Source: Desulfonema limicola
GTDB lineage: Bacteria; Desulfobacterota; Desulfobacteria; Desulfobacterales; DYRC01
Length of the DNA: 18,978 nt
NCBI GenBank assembly: GCA_020718925.1
Contig: DYRC01000041.1
Location: forward strand, 1-18,978
Direction: 5' to 3'
Shown here: positions 1 to 7,085 of the stretch, piece by piece
Numbering within the stretch: the first letter of the stretch is position 1
Layout of the letters: each line of letters begins with the position of its first letter
Made by a program: the position numbers and the translations under genes
The notes under the pieces: model-generated
What the model was told of the DNA's origin: nothing
Databases searched by the model: none
The model's input: only the letters and a program-made list of their open reading frames with translations

Positions 1-1
1 G

Positions 2-61
2 CAGGGGGTTCAGCAGGGAGTTCAGCAGGGAATTCAGCAGGGGATTCAGCAGGGGATTCAG
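2..61 (+). repeat. 12-bp in-frame tandem repeat, five units
   Basis: Five consecutive units of the form CAG-GGN-RTT-CAG occupy 2-13, 14-25, 26-37, 38-49 and 50-61. Each encodes Gln-Gly-(Val/Ile)-Gln, and units four and five are identical at the DNA level. The array starts at the window edge and may be longer. Because the unit is 12 bp, slippage changes the length of the glutamine-rich linker without shifting the frame. Confidence 0.85.
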
Positions 62-235
62 CAGAGTATCAGAGAAACTATCGAATTCGGGCTGGGTCTC
101 AGGTTCGGAGATGAAGGGCTGGCAATAATGCCCCTGATTCGGCACATACAGGATAACGAAAGGCTCAGAGTCATCAGGGATGCGGTTAAAACGGTAAAAG
201 ACCTTTCGGAACTGAAGGACATTATCGGCAACTGA
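2..235 (+). CDS. C-terminal part of an Rpn-family (PD-(D/E)XK transposase/nuclease-like) protein, truncated by the window edge
   Basis: The open frame enters from the left edge and ends at TGA 233-235, giving about 77 residues. It begins with five Gln-Gly-Val/Ile-Gln units and continues with IRETIEFGLGLRFGDEGLA, LIRHIQDNERLRVI and a final VKDLSELKDIIGN. A Q-G-I/L/M-Q repeat followed by a short helical tail (E.LE..RFG..G...M..I..I.D...L) is the usual C-terminus of the Rpn family of recombination-promoting nucleases and putative transposases. These have an N-terminal PD-(D/E)XK nuclease domain, which here lies outside the window. The assignment rests on this tail alone. The protein could be intact, and nothing visible is broken. 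A gap of about 70 bp separates it from the next gene, so it is probably not in the same operon. Confidence 0.6.
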   Translation, partial: QGVQQGVQQGIQQGIQQGIQQSIRETIEFGLGLRFGDEGLAIMPLIRHIQDNERLRVIRDAVKTVKDLSELKDIIGN

Positions 236-303
236 AGCGGGATTTTTTCAATCACAAATTTAAAAATCAGAAAATATAGGTGATTCAAATAAGGATTTCA
301 AAA

Positions 304-1302
304 ATGAAATGACTACTGTTTATCGGCTTTATCGTCATGTCGGCTTTGAATTTCGCTGATGCGGCACAGTCCAAAACCTATAAAATTGCGATGTCCGCAG
401 GATGGCTTGGGTATTCGCCCGCCAATGTTGCACAAGCAAAGGGATTTTGGAAAGAGCAGGGGATTGATGTGGAGATAGTCATTCTGCCTGATATTGTGGA
501 TACGCAGAAACTTCTGATAAACAAGCTTGTGGATATTGATTTGGATATTATCGGTTCTGCGGTGGAAATGTATATGCAGGAAATTCCGGTAGTTGCCATT
601 GCTGAAACGGATTGGTCTTATGGCGGAGATCAGATCATTCTCAAAAAAGATACGGACATACGGACACTGAAAGGCGGATCCATCGGCGTCTATGTGAATC
701 AGGTCGCATTGATGTATTTTCTGGATCGGTATTTTTCAAAAAATTCTCTTAAGTTGTCGGATTTTCAACTTCTTGAAATGGAATTAAAGCCGATGGCTGA
801 CAAATTTATTGCCGGTATGCTTAAAGGAATTGTGTCTTACGGACCTGATGCGGCAAGAGCTGTCAGAGAAGGAGATGGCAGAATCGCAGCAAGCACTGCT
901 GATTTTGAAGGCTGTCTTACGGATGGTATGATTATGCTGAAAGATACCCTGAATGCCACGCCCGAAGATGATCTTGTCAGAATTTTCAAAGGCTGGATAA
1001 AGGCTGTGAAATGGATAAAAGATGGAAAGAATTTCAAAGAGTATGTTGAAATTCTCAATAAAACCATATTCAAAGATGAAAAGCCTTATACTGAAGACGC
1101 TGTTAAAGAAATGCTCAGGGCTGTGCGGCTTCATGACGCTGAAACTATGTCGGAAAGAAACAGGGATGGCGGAGGTCTTCATACGCATCTCAAAGATGTC
1201 AACGCGTTTCTCAAAACCAATAATATGCTTAAAAAAGACTTTACGCCTGAAGACCTGTCTGATAACAAGGCAGTCATGGAAGCATTGAAGCGCATTGAAT
1301 AA
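304..1302 (+). pseudogene. ABC-type (NitT/TauT/SsuA-like) periplasmic substrate-binding protein, with an in-frame TGA at codon 3 of its signal peptide
   Basis: From ATG 337 the frame gives 321 residues of a type 2 periplasmic binding protein of the NMT1/SsuA/TauA kind. It contains KIAMSAGWLGYSPANVAQAKGFWKEQG near the start, then GIDVEIV and a hinge-type LKGGSIGVYVNQ. Such proteins capture small organic anions or precursors for an ABC importer, or deliver them to a chemoreceptor. The frame is open upstream and encodes a signal peptide starting at ATG 304, seven bases after AAGGAT (291-296): MK-stop-LLFIGFIVMSALNFADAA. The third codon is TGA (310-312). A start at 337 keeps only a stub of the hydrophobic core and has no ribosome site. 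The gene is either inactivated by one substitution (Trp TGG or Arg CGA to TGA), weakly expressed from an internal start, or affected by a sequencing error. No permease or ATPase gene is nearby; a chemoreceptor follows 13 bp after its stop. Confidence 0.7.
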
Positions 1303-1315
1303 CAGAGGGAGCATC

Positions 1316-3943
1316 ATGAAATTCAAGTCCTTGAAAACCAAGCTGATCGTCCTTTTCGGAGCATGTCTGTTCACCATTATCGGGGTGCTGGTCATCGGCG
1401 GCATTATTGCAGCCAAAAAGACCGAAAGCTGCGTAGTGAACTCGTCAAAAGAGTCTGCTGTCAAAGCTGCAAAAAAACAGTTAGCATCCGATGCCATGAG
1501 CGCAGGACTTGAAATCGAAGTTCAATTGGAAGTCGCTTTGGATTCTGCGCGTACATTAAGCCACGTTCTTTCCGGCGTTAAAGACAAAAAAATAAATCTC
1601 AAAGCAGACAGGGACAGAATCAATGGAATTTTGCAGGGAGTTCTGACAAAAAACAGCGAATTTTTAGGGACTTATACCTGCTGGGAGCCGAATGAGCCGG
1701 ATGGGTTGGATAAAGTTTATGCCGGAAGCGCGGGGCATGATAACACCGGACGATTTGTTCCGTACTGGTTTCGCACGCCTGACGGACAAATCAAGCTTGA
1801 ACCGCTAAGAGATTATGAAAATACTGAAAAAGATGAAAACGGCATTCGCAAAGGACAGTATTATCTGCTGCCGCGTGAAACTCAGAAAGAATGCGTGATT
1901 GATCCGTATTCTTATGACCTTGACGGAAAGCCGGTATTGATGACGTCGCTGATTGTTCCGATTATTTCTGATGGAAAATTTTACGGCATGGCGGGTGTTG
2001 ATATGCGTCTTGAATTTATTCAGGCTCTGGCGGAAATTGTCAATAAGAAGTTTTATTCAGGTGTCGGAAAAACAGCTATTTTCAGTAACAGCGGTGTTTT
2101 GGCAGGTGTCAGCGATAAGCCCGAATTTCTTGGAAAGTCTTTGAAATCATGGCTGCCTGATCGCTGGGAAGAATGTCTTAACCGCCTTCGGAAAGGAGAA
2201 CATGAACATATTGAAATCAGAGATGATAATGTTGAAGTAACTGTTGCTGTCCGCATCGGAAAAACTGAAACGCCGTGGGGGGTGATGATCAGCATTCCCA
2301 TAAAAACAGTTATGGCTGAAGCTGAAAATATGGCTGACGATGCAAAAAATGCATGGATGAATATCCTGATGTATCAGATATTTGCCGGAATTATTGTGAT
2401 TCTGACTGCTTTCGGGATGATCTGGTTTGTGGCTGATGGGATTGCTGCGCCTCTGTCAAAAGGCGTAACTTTTGCAAAAGCAGTGGCATCAGGGGATTTA
2501 AGCGCGGAGTTGGATGTTCGGCAGTCTGATGAAATCGGCGTTCTGGCGGATGCGCTGAGAAACATGAGTATCGGTCTTCGCCATATTATGAAAGAACTTT
2601 CCGATACTGTTGAACGGCTTTCTTTTTCTTCAGATGATCTGTCGTCTCTTTCAACGCAGATGGCGTCATCTGCCGAGGAAATGAGCGCGCAGGCAGGCAT
2701 GGTAGCTGCAGCATCCGAACAGGTAGCGGCAAATGTTTCAACAACAGCCTCTGCCACAGAAGAATCAGACGCATCCGTATCGGGCATTGCATCCATGACC
2801 GAAGAAATGTCTTCCACCTTTGCCAATGTTGTGGCATTTGCCCGGAAAACATCTGACAACGTGAAACTCATGGCAAAATCCGGACATGATATTGCTGCTG
2901 AAATTCAGAGTACCTCAGCTTCTCTTGAAGAAATGACGGTTTCCTTAAATGAAGTGGCAAAGCATACCTCTCAAGCCAATCAGATATCGCAGAATGCCAG
3001 CCGCCGCACAGACAGAATCAATGAAAAAATCAATATACTGTCAGGCTCATCAAAACAAATCGGCAAAGTTGTCGGTATTATCAAAAAAATTGCGGATCAG
3101 ACCAATATGCTCGCGCTCAACGCTGCAATTGAAGCTGCCGGAGCAGGCGATGCCGGAAGGGGATTTGCGGTTGTCGCAGCGGAAGTCAAAGAACTTGCCA
3201 AGCAATCCGCAGAAGCAAGTGACGAAATCGCAGGACAGATTGAGCGCATTCAGGAAAGCACCGGGGATGTGGTGCAGGCTGTCTCGGAAGTCAGCACGAT
3301 TATCGGCGAAATAGCCTTAATTAACGAGGCAATAGCAGGCGCGGCAGAAGAGCAGACCGACACAGCCAATGAAATTGCAAAATCTGTTGCCCGCAATGCC
3401 GTAACCATCAGACAGGTGGCGATAAATTCCGATGAATCCGCGCAGTTGGTGGAACAGATTGCAAAATCCGTGCATGAAACCTCTGAAACCGCATCCCAAG
3501 TGTCCAAACATGTGGACGAACTGGCAAGGGGTATCAGAGATGTGTCAAAATCTTCTGTACAGGCATCGCTCGGAGTTCAGGAAATTTCACAGAATATTCA
3601 TGGCATAAGTGTGGCAGCCAAAGATGTGGCTGATGGCGCGGGACGTACCCATACGTCATCTCAGGAGCTTTCCGGGATAGCAGGCGCGTTGGCAGAAATT
3701 GTCAGTAAATTCAAATTACAGCGAAACAGCAAGGTGATAAGATTGACAATTTTACGTTTAATTGTTAATGTTGTCAATAAATTAAGGCGTGAAAACGATA
3801 ATAACTTAAACAGGAGAAGGCATTATGTATGTAGGGCGCGTAATGAGAACAGAGTTGATAACCGTTCATCCGGATATGCCGTTATCAAAAGCAAAAGAGC
3901 TGATTGCCGAAAAGCAGATCAATCATCTGCTGGTCATCAATGA
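1316..3943 (+). CDS. methyl-accepting chemotaxis protein with dCache sensor, HAMP and signalling domain; C-terminus probably read through
   Basis: This is a transmembrane chemoreceptor. From ATG 1316 (GAGGGA at 1305-1310 as ribosome site) it has 875 residues. TM1 lies at about residues 9-33. A periplasmic dCache domain follows (PYSYDLDGKPVLMTSLIVPI, YGMAGVDMRLEF), then TM2 at about 345-380 and HAMP at about 380-430. The cytoplasmic coiled coil has its hairpin tip near residues 590-615 (KIADQTNMLALNAAIEAAG, GDAGRGFAVVAAEVKELA), the site that contacts CheA/CheW. An upstream TTG at 1295 is open but less convincing. The family normally ends close to the EIVSKFKL seen near 3717. Here the frame runs about 75 codons further, through promoter-like DNA, and overlaps the next gene by 119 bp. 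Tandem TGA-TAA codons at 3735-3740 lie one frame away, which suggests a lost stop by a one-base shift. The substrate-binding gene directly upstream may supply its ligand. Confidence 0.9.
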   Translation: MKFKSLKTKLIVLFGACLFTIIGVLVIGGIIAAKKTESCVVNSSKESAVKAAKKQLASDAMSAGLEIEVQLEVALDSARTLSHVLSGVKDKKINLKADRDRINGILQGVLTKNSEFLGTYTCWEPNEPDGLDKVYAGSAGHDNTGRFVPYWFRTPDGQIKLEPLRDYENTEKDENGIRKGQYYLLPRETQKECVIDPYSYDLDGKPVLMTSLIVPIISDGKFYGMAGVDMRLEFIQALAEIVNKKFYSGVGKTAIFSNSGVLAGVSDKPEFLGKSLKSWLPDRWEECLNRLRKGEHEHIEIRDDNVEVTVAVRIGKTETPWGVMISIPIKTVMAEAENMADDAKNAWMNILMYQIFAGIIVILTAFGMIWFVADGIAAPLSKGVTFAKAVASGDLSAELDVRQSDEIGVLADALRNMSIGLRHIMKELSDTVERLSFSSDDLSSLSTQMASSAEEMSAQAGMVAAASEQVAANVSTTASATEESDASVSGIASMTEEMSSTFANVVAFARKTSDNVKLMAKSGHDIAAEIQSTSASLEEMTVSLNEVAKHTSQANQISQNASRRTDRINEKINILSGSSKQIGKVVGIIKKIADQTNMLALNAAIEAAGAGDAGRGFAVVAAEVKELAKQSAEASDEIAGQIERIQESTGDVVQAVSEVSTIIGEIALINEAIAGAAEEQTDTANEIAKSVARNAVTIRQVAINSDESAQLVEQIAKSVHETSETASQVSKHVDELARGIRDVSKSSVQASLGVQEISQNIHGISVAAKDVADGAGRTHTSSQELSGIAGALAEIVSKFKLQRNSKVIRLTILRLIVNVVNKLRRENDNNLNRRRHYVCRARNENRVDNRSSGYAVIKSKRADCRKADQSSAGHQ
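3743..3771 (+). promoter_or_regulatory. candidate sigma-70 promoter for the CBS-ACT/TolC genes
   Basis: A consensus -35 box TTGACA (3743-3748) is followed after 17 bases by TAATGT (3766-3771), a weak -10 box. It sits just before the CBS-ACT gene and inside the apparent 3-prime extension of the chemoreceptor frame. This supports the view that the extension is not ancestral coding sequence. Confidence 0.4.
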
Positions 3944-4499
3944 CGCAGGCGAATTGACGGGAATTCTCTCAGACAGGGATATAAAGCAAAGCTGGGCATC
4001 ATCTGCAACCACGTTAAGCGTACATGAACTCAATTATCTGTTGAGTAAGCTGACAGTAGGAATGGTGATGGCAAAAAAAATCATTTCCATTCCGCCGAAC
4101 ACAACCATTGAGCGGTCTGCCCTGCTTATGCAGCAGCATCGCATTAATGCTCTGCCGGTCATTGATAAGGGAAAGCTTGTCGGAATTATCACGACTTTTG
4201 ATGTGATGAGTGTGCTGCTGGAGGCTATCGGCATTGACCGGGAGAGTTTCCGATTTACGGTATTGGTTCGGGATCGCATCGGATTCTTGGATGAAATTAC
4301 GAAAATTCTCAAAGAAAACGAGATTAATATCCGAAGTATTTTCAGTTGGCCCGAGAAAAAATATCCGGGCGTTTATCAATTGGTGCTGCGAGTCGGCGCA
4401 CAAAACGGCGAAAAAGCCGTAAAACTTTTGCAGGATGGCGGCTTCAAGGTCTTAACCGATTATGCGGACGATCTGACGCCCTATCTGCCCGGAGCGTGA
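3825..4499 (+). CDS. CBS-CBS-ACT domain protein (AcuB-like)
   Basis: The product has 224 residues, with ribosome site AGGAGAAG about 5 bases before the start. Two CBS motifs form a Bateman module: residues about 1-60 (MYVGRVMRTELITVHPDM, HLLVINDAGELTGILSDRDI) and about 76-135 (VGMVMAKKIISIPPNTTI, ALPVIDKGKLVGIITTFDV). A C-terminal ACT-type domain begins at about residue 140 (FTVLVRDRIGFLDEITKILKE). The order CBS-CBS-ACT is that of AcuB-like proteins, in which CBS pairs usually bind adenine nucleotides and ACT domains bind amino acids or other small ligands. The target is unknown; no enzyme domain is attached. The stop is 3 bp from the start of the TolC-family gene, so the two are probably co-translated. 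Confidence 0.8.
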   Translation: MYVGRVMRTELITVHPDMPLSKAKELIAEKQINHLLVINDAGELTGILSDRDIKQSWASSATTLSVHELNYLLSKLTVGMVMAKKIISIPPNTTIERSALLMQQHRINALPVIDKGKLVGIITTFDVMSVLLEAIGIDRESFRFTVLVRDRIGFLDEITKILKENEINIRSIFSWPEKKYPGVYQLVLRVGAQNGEKAVKLLQDGGFKVLTDYADDLTPYLPGA

Positions 4500-4502
4500 A
4501 CA

Positions 4503-5762
4503 ATGAGATTTAACTATTTGATTTCAGGACTGCTTATTTTTTTTCTTTTCGGAACTGCCCATGCCCAATCGCTGGCACAGTTGCAGGAAATTGCCACTCA
4601 GAACCGGAAACTGGTTGAAAAATATCGGAATAATATCCGAAAAGGCGAAGCAGATGTCAATATCGGCAAGAGCGCGTTTTTGCCATCTGCGGACGTCAGT
4701 TATATTGCCAATCGGCTGGATAAAGACGGGCTTACTGAAAACAGACAAAACAGCGCATTTATGGGAGTTCTGAGTTACAATATTTTTGCGGGATTTCGGG
4801 ATAAATACAATCTTCAAGCCGCAGAAATGATTAAAAAAGCGCTGGATTATGAATTGGAAAAAACCATTCAGGACCTCAGATACCGGGTGGCGGTGCGCTA
4901 TGTGGAAATTTTCGGCAAAAAGGGTAGTCTGACTGTGGCACAGGACGACTATGCTCTGTTGAAAAAACGCTACGAAGATGCTCAAAGCCGGTATAATGTG
5001 GGATTGATCCGAAAAAACGATCTGTTGAAGATCAATGTTGAAATGGATGATGCGGAACAGCGGCTTAAAAGAGCCGATGCCGAGTTGATGAAATCGCTTA
5101 ATGCGCTTTGTTATGAAATTGATTCGCCTGTTGATTTCAAGGCATTGAATTTTTCTGAATTTAATACCTTTCCCCAGACCATGAATGAAGCTGAGTATTC
5201 AGCCCGGATGTCTGAAAAACGGAGCGACATCAAAGCACTGGATATGGTTATTGCGGCAGATGAAAGCAGAGTTTTAGCAGCAAAGTCAGTGTTTTATCCA
5301 TCGGCTGATATTCAGGGCAGTTATAAACCGGCGGGCAATGATTATCTGCTCGGCACCATGAGCAATGAAACAGGTGAGGAACTCCGGCTTCAGTTGGTGG
5401 TTCGGATGAATCTGTTTGACGGATTCAGAAAATATGACACGATCAGAAAAGCAAAGCTTGAGGTCGTCAATGCCCGGCATGATTTGGATGAATTGAAAAG
5501 CACACTGTCCACGGATTTGAAAAACACGTTGCTGGATTATGACGTGGCGATAAAAAACATGAAGGTGGCTTCCGGAAGTATTGTTCAGGCTGAAGAAAAT
5601 TTAAGAATCACAGATATTTCTTTCAAAGAAGGTGTGCAGACCGCCACAGATGTGCTGGATGCGATTTCATATCTGTCCCGGGCAAAAAACAATTTTGTCA
5701 ATGCCCGCAGCGATGTGTTTGCAAATTTTTACAAGCTGACCCGGCTGACAGATGATTTTTAA
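4503..5762 (+). CDS. TolC-family outer membrane efflux protein
   Basis: The product has 419 residues with a signal peptide (MRFNYLISGLLIFFLFGTAHA, likely cut before QS). Two outer membrane efflux repeats follow. The first has the helical and strand pattern of LQEIATQNRKLVEKYRNN, FLPSADVSYIAN and SYNIFAGFRDKYNLQAAE. The second has FYPSADIQGSYKP, RMNLFDGFRKYDTIRKAK and a final TATDVLDAISYLSRAKNN. These paired strand/coiled-coil signatures (NLFDGF-type) are diagnostic of TolC-like channels, which trimerise in the outer membrane and cross the periplasm. The length is normal. No membrane fusion protein or inner membrane pump gene is adjacent, so its efflux or secretion partner must be encoded elsewhere. 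It follows the CBS-ACT gene by 3 bp and converges on the small lipoprotein gene with a gap of 7 bp and no clear terminator between them. Confidence 0.85.
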   Translation: MRFNYLISGLLIFFLFGTAHAQSLAQLQEIATQNRKLVEKYRNNIRKGEADVNIGKSAFLPSADVSYIANRLDKDGLTENRQNSAFMGVLSYNIFAGFRDKYNLQAAEMIKKALDYELEKTIQDLRYRVAVRYVEIFGKKGSLTVAQDDYALLKKRYEDAQSRYNVGLIRKNDLLKINVEMDDAEQRLKRADAELMKSLNALCYEIDSPVDFKALNFSEFNTFPQTMNEAEYSARMSEKRSDIKALDMVIAADESRVLAAKSVFYPSADIQGSYKPAGNDYLLGTMSNETGEELRLQLVVRMNLFDGFRKYDTIRKAKLEVVNARHDLDELKSTLSTDLKNTLLDYDVAIKNMKVASGSIVQAEENLRITDISFKEGVQTATDVLDAISYLSRAKNNFVNARSDVFANFYKLTRLTDDF

Positions 5763-5769
5763 CTGCCGG

Positions 5770-6237
5770 TTATTTTACCGCTTTATTGTATAAATCCTGT
5801 GCTTTATTGACAGCGGCTTCGGAAAGGCTTTTTACTTTGGATTTGGTCTTAAACCATAACACGCCGGTTTTTCCGGTAAATCCCAATATCTTTGCCCCTT
5901 CGGTCAGGGGCTTTCCGACTTCGCCGACCGAATCATACATCATCTTGCCATCACCTGCATAAAACACGGCAGTATCTTTCATCATATCATTGTATTTGTT
6001 AAGAATAGAAATTTTGGCAACATAGAGATTGTTGGCGCCGGGCTGTTGGGACAGGATGCTTCCGATTTCCAAAGCATCGCCGTAATATACCGTTCCTTTT
6101 GAGAGTTCCGGCTTTCCCTCAAAAACCACATAATAAATTTTATCAAATACCGGCAGATTGATGCCTTCCGTAGATAAGTTTGAACATCCGGCAGTCATTG
6201 CCACAAACATCAACAGCGCGATAAGGGATCGTTTCAT
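5770..6237 (-). CDS. small lipoprotein, possibly with a degenerate MCE/MlaD-like domain
   Basis: The likely start is ATG at 6237, preceded by AAGGAGAG six bases away; the frame is open further upstream to 6276 but that start has no ribosome site. The 155-residue product begins MKRSLIALLMFVAMTAGC, a lipoprotein signal peptide with Cys18 as the lipidated residue (Thr at -3 is slightly unusual). The mature part, for example KPELSKGTVYYGDALEIGSI and LYVAKISILNKYNDMMKDTA, resembles the small beta-barrel MCE/MlaD fold of lipid-transport substrate-binding proteins. The final 20 residues are an amphipathic helix. The MCE relation is my inference and is uncertain. It is convergent with the TolC gene and lies downstream of the tRNA pair, separated from it by a terminator. 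Confidence 0.7.
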   Translation of the reverse strand: MKRSLIALLMFVAMTAGCSNLSTEGINLPVFDKIYYVVFEGKPELSKGTVYYGDALEIGSILSQQPGANNLYVAKISILNKYNDMMKDTAVFYAGDGKMMYDSVGEVGKPLTEGAKILGFTGKTGVLWFKTKSKVKSLSEAAVNKAQDLYNKAVK

Positions 6238-6269
6238 CAATTCTCTCCTTTTTTTAATTGCAGATTCAT

Positions 6270-6306
6270 AAAACACAAAAAGGGATTACGAAAATCGTAA
6301 CCCCTT
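6270..6306 (-). terminator. rho-independent terminator of the tRNA-Val/tRNA-Asp unit
   Basis: Read on the minus strand, a stem pairs 6280-6291 with 6295-6306: AAGGG, a mismatch at 6285/6301, then TTACGA against TCGTAA, with a three-base loop. A T-rich run (CTTTTTGTGTTTT) follows. It lies 10 bp beyond the CCA end of tRNA-Asp and just before the lipoprotein gene. Confidence 0.75.
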
Positions 6307-6316
6307 GAATTTGCGG

Positions 6317-6393
<77 letters not shown>

Positions 6394-6415
6394 GAAACTA
6401 AAAGACCATGCTGAA

Positions 6416-6491
6416 TGGTAGGCGGAACAGGGATCGAACCTGTGACCCTCGGCTTGTAAGGCCGATGCTCTCCCAGCTGAGCTACCCGCCC
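6416..6491 (-). tRNA. tRNA-Val (anticodon TAC)
   Basis: The minus strand folds into a 76-nt cloverleaf. The acceptor GGGCGGG pairs with TCCGCCT, including G-T wobbles at both ends. The D arm is GCTC...GAGC, the anticodon stem TCGGC/GCCGA with loop CTTACAA, and the T arm ACAGG-TTCGATC-CCTGT. The discriminator is A and CCA is encoded. Anticodon TAC reads valine codons. It is transcribed first, followed by a 22-base spacer and tRNA-Asp. Confidence 0.97.
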
Positions 6492-6497
6492 ATCCGG

Positions 6498-6519
6498 CTT
6501 TGAGATGTTACCCTCAAAG
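6498..6519 (-). promoter_or_regulatory. leader hairpin of the tRNA operon
   Basis: A perfect 7-bp inverted repeat, CTTTGAG (6498-6504) and CTCAAAG (6513-6519), with an 8-base loop lies between the tRNA promoter and the 5-prime end of tRNA-Val. In the precursor RNA it would form a hairpin 6 bases upstream of the RNase P cut site. A role in processing is inferred. Confidence 0.5.
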
Positions 6520-6529
6520 TGAATATGGC

Positions 6530-6558
6530 TTTATACTTATTTTATTTGCCGATGTCAA
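6530..6558 (-). promoter_or_regulatory. strong sigma-70 promoter of the tRNA-Val/tRNA-Asp unit
   Basis: On the minus strand the -35 box TTGACA (6558-6553) is separated by exactly 17 bases from TATAAA (6535-6530). The predicted start near 6523 gives a leader of about 30 bases before tRNA-Val. This is the best promoter match in the window. Confidence 0.85.
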
Positions 6559-6576
6559 GAAAAATTTTATCTTTTT

Positions 6577-7083
6577 TCAGCGGTCCTGAAATTTTAAATC
6601 TTTCTGCATTATCCCCTTGATTTTCCATATCAGGATATACCATAAAATAAAAACCGCCATATAACTTACAGAGCAGTTTATGATCGGCACAAAGAAGCTC
6701 ACTTGGGCAAACCGCGTCTGCATCCAGCCCAATGCAAACGGAATGGGCCACAATACGGACGCGCCCAGCGCGATTTGAGAGAAAAAATATTTGCCGAAAG
6801 CGTCATTTGCTTCTTTGTTGAATGTGCGGTATTTTTTTTTATCTTTAAAAAACCGAAGCGCGCTGATGGACAAATCACCCATCCGGATGGTTTCCTGCAC
6901 CAATTCCTGATAATAGGAGCGATTGAGCCGATATATCACCGCAGATGTGATTTCGCCAAGTATCACGCATACCCCCGCTGTAATGAATGTGCCGAAAAAA
7001 AACCCCGCTGCCGGGTTATCGGATATTCTGAAAAACACAATCAGCAGCGGGTCTATGCAGATAAACAGATCATCAAACGTCAT
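6577..7083 (-). CDS. three-helix membrane protein, possibly YidC/EMC3 (DUF106)-like
   Basis: The product has 168 residues. It has one hydrophobic helix near residues 24-50 (PAAGFFFGTFITAGVCVILG) and a long charged amphipathic stretch (about 52-98: YRLNRSYYQELVQETIRMG, FKDKKKYRTFNKEANDAFG). Two further helices follow at about 100-120 (ALGASVLWPIPFALGW) and 128-155 (FFVPIINCSVSYMAVFILW). One helix, a coiled or charged hairpin, then two helices is the layout of the small EMC3/TMCO1/DUF106 branch of the YidC/Oxa1 insertases. I recognise the topology, not a diagnostic motif, so the family is a hypothesis. The start codon lies 2 bp after the TauE stop, so it is co-transcribed with, and probably coupled to, the exporter. 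Confidence 0.75.
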   Translation of the reverse strand: MTFDDLFICIDPLLIVFFRISDNPAAGFFFGTFITAGVCVILGEITSAVIYRLNRSYYQELVQETIRMGDLSISALRFFKDKKKYRTFNKEANDAFGKYFFSQIALGASVLWPIPFALGWMQTRFAQVSFFVPIINCSVSYMAVFILWYILIWKIKGIMQKDLKFQDR

Positions 7084-7085
7084 GG

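Noticed and set aside
310..312. TGA as selenocysteine or as a recoded tryptophan
   Set aside because: Several genes in the window end normally in TGA, no SECIS-like hairpin is visible right after it, and a selenocysteine in a signal peptide makes no sense.
784..1497. 237-codon open frame on the minus strand
   Set aside because: It lies opposite the substrate-binding protein and the start of the chemoreceptor, has no family motif or ribosome site, and is a shadow of those genes.
2374..2871. 165-codon minus-strand frame inside the chemoreceptor gene
   Set aside because: It is opposite the strongly supported HAMP and signalling region; the Ser/Ala-rich sequence is a by-product of that coding sequence.
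5763..5785. Hairpin in the 7-bp convergent gap of tolC and the lipoprotein gene
   Set aside because: Only 4 bp of stem (CGGT/ACCG) without a T-run; not a credible terminator.
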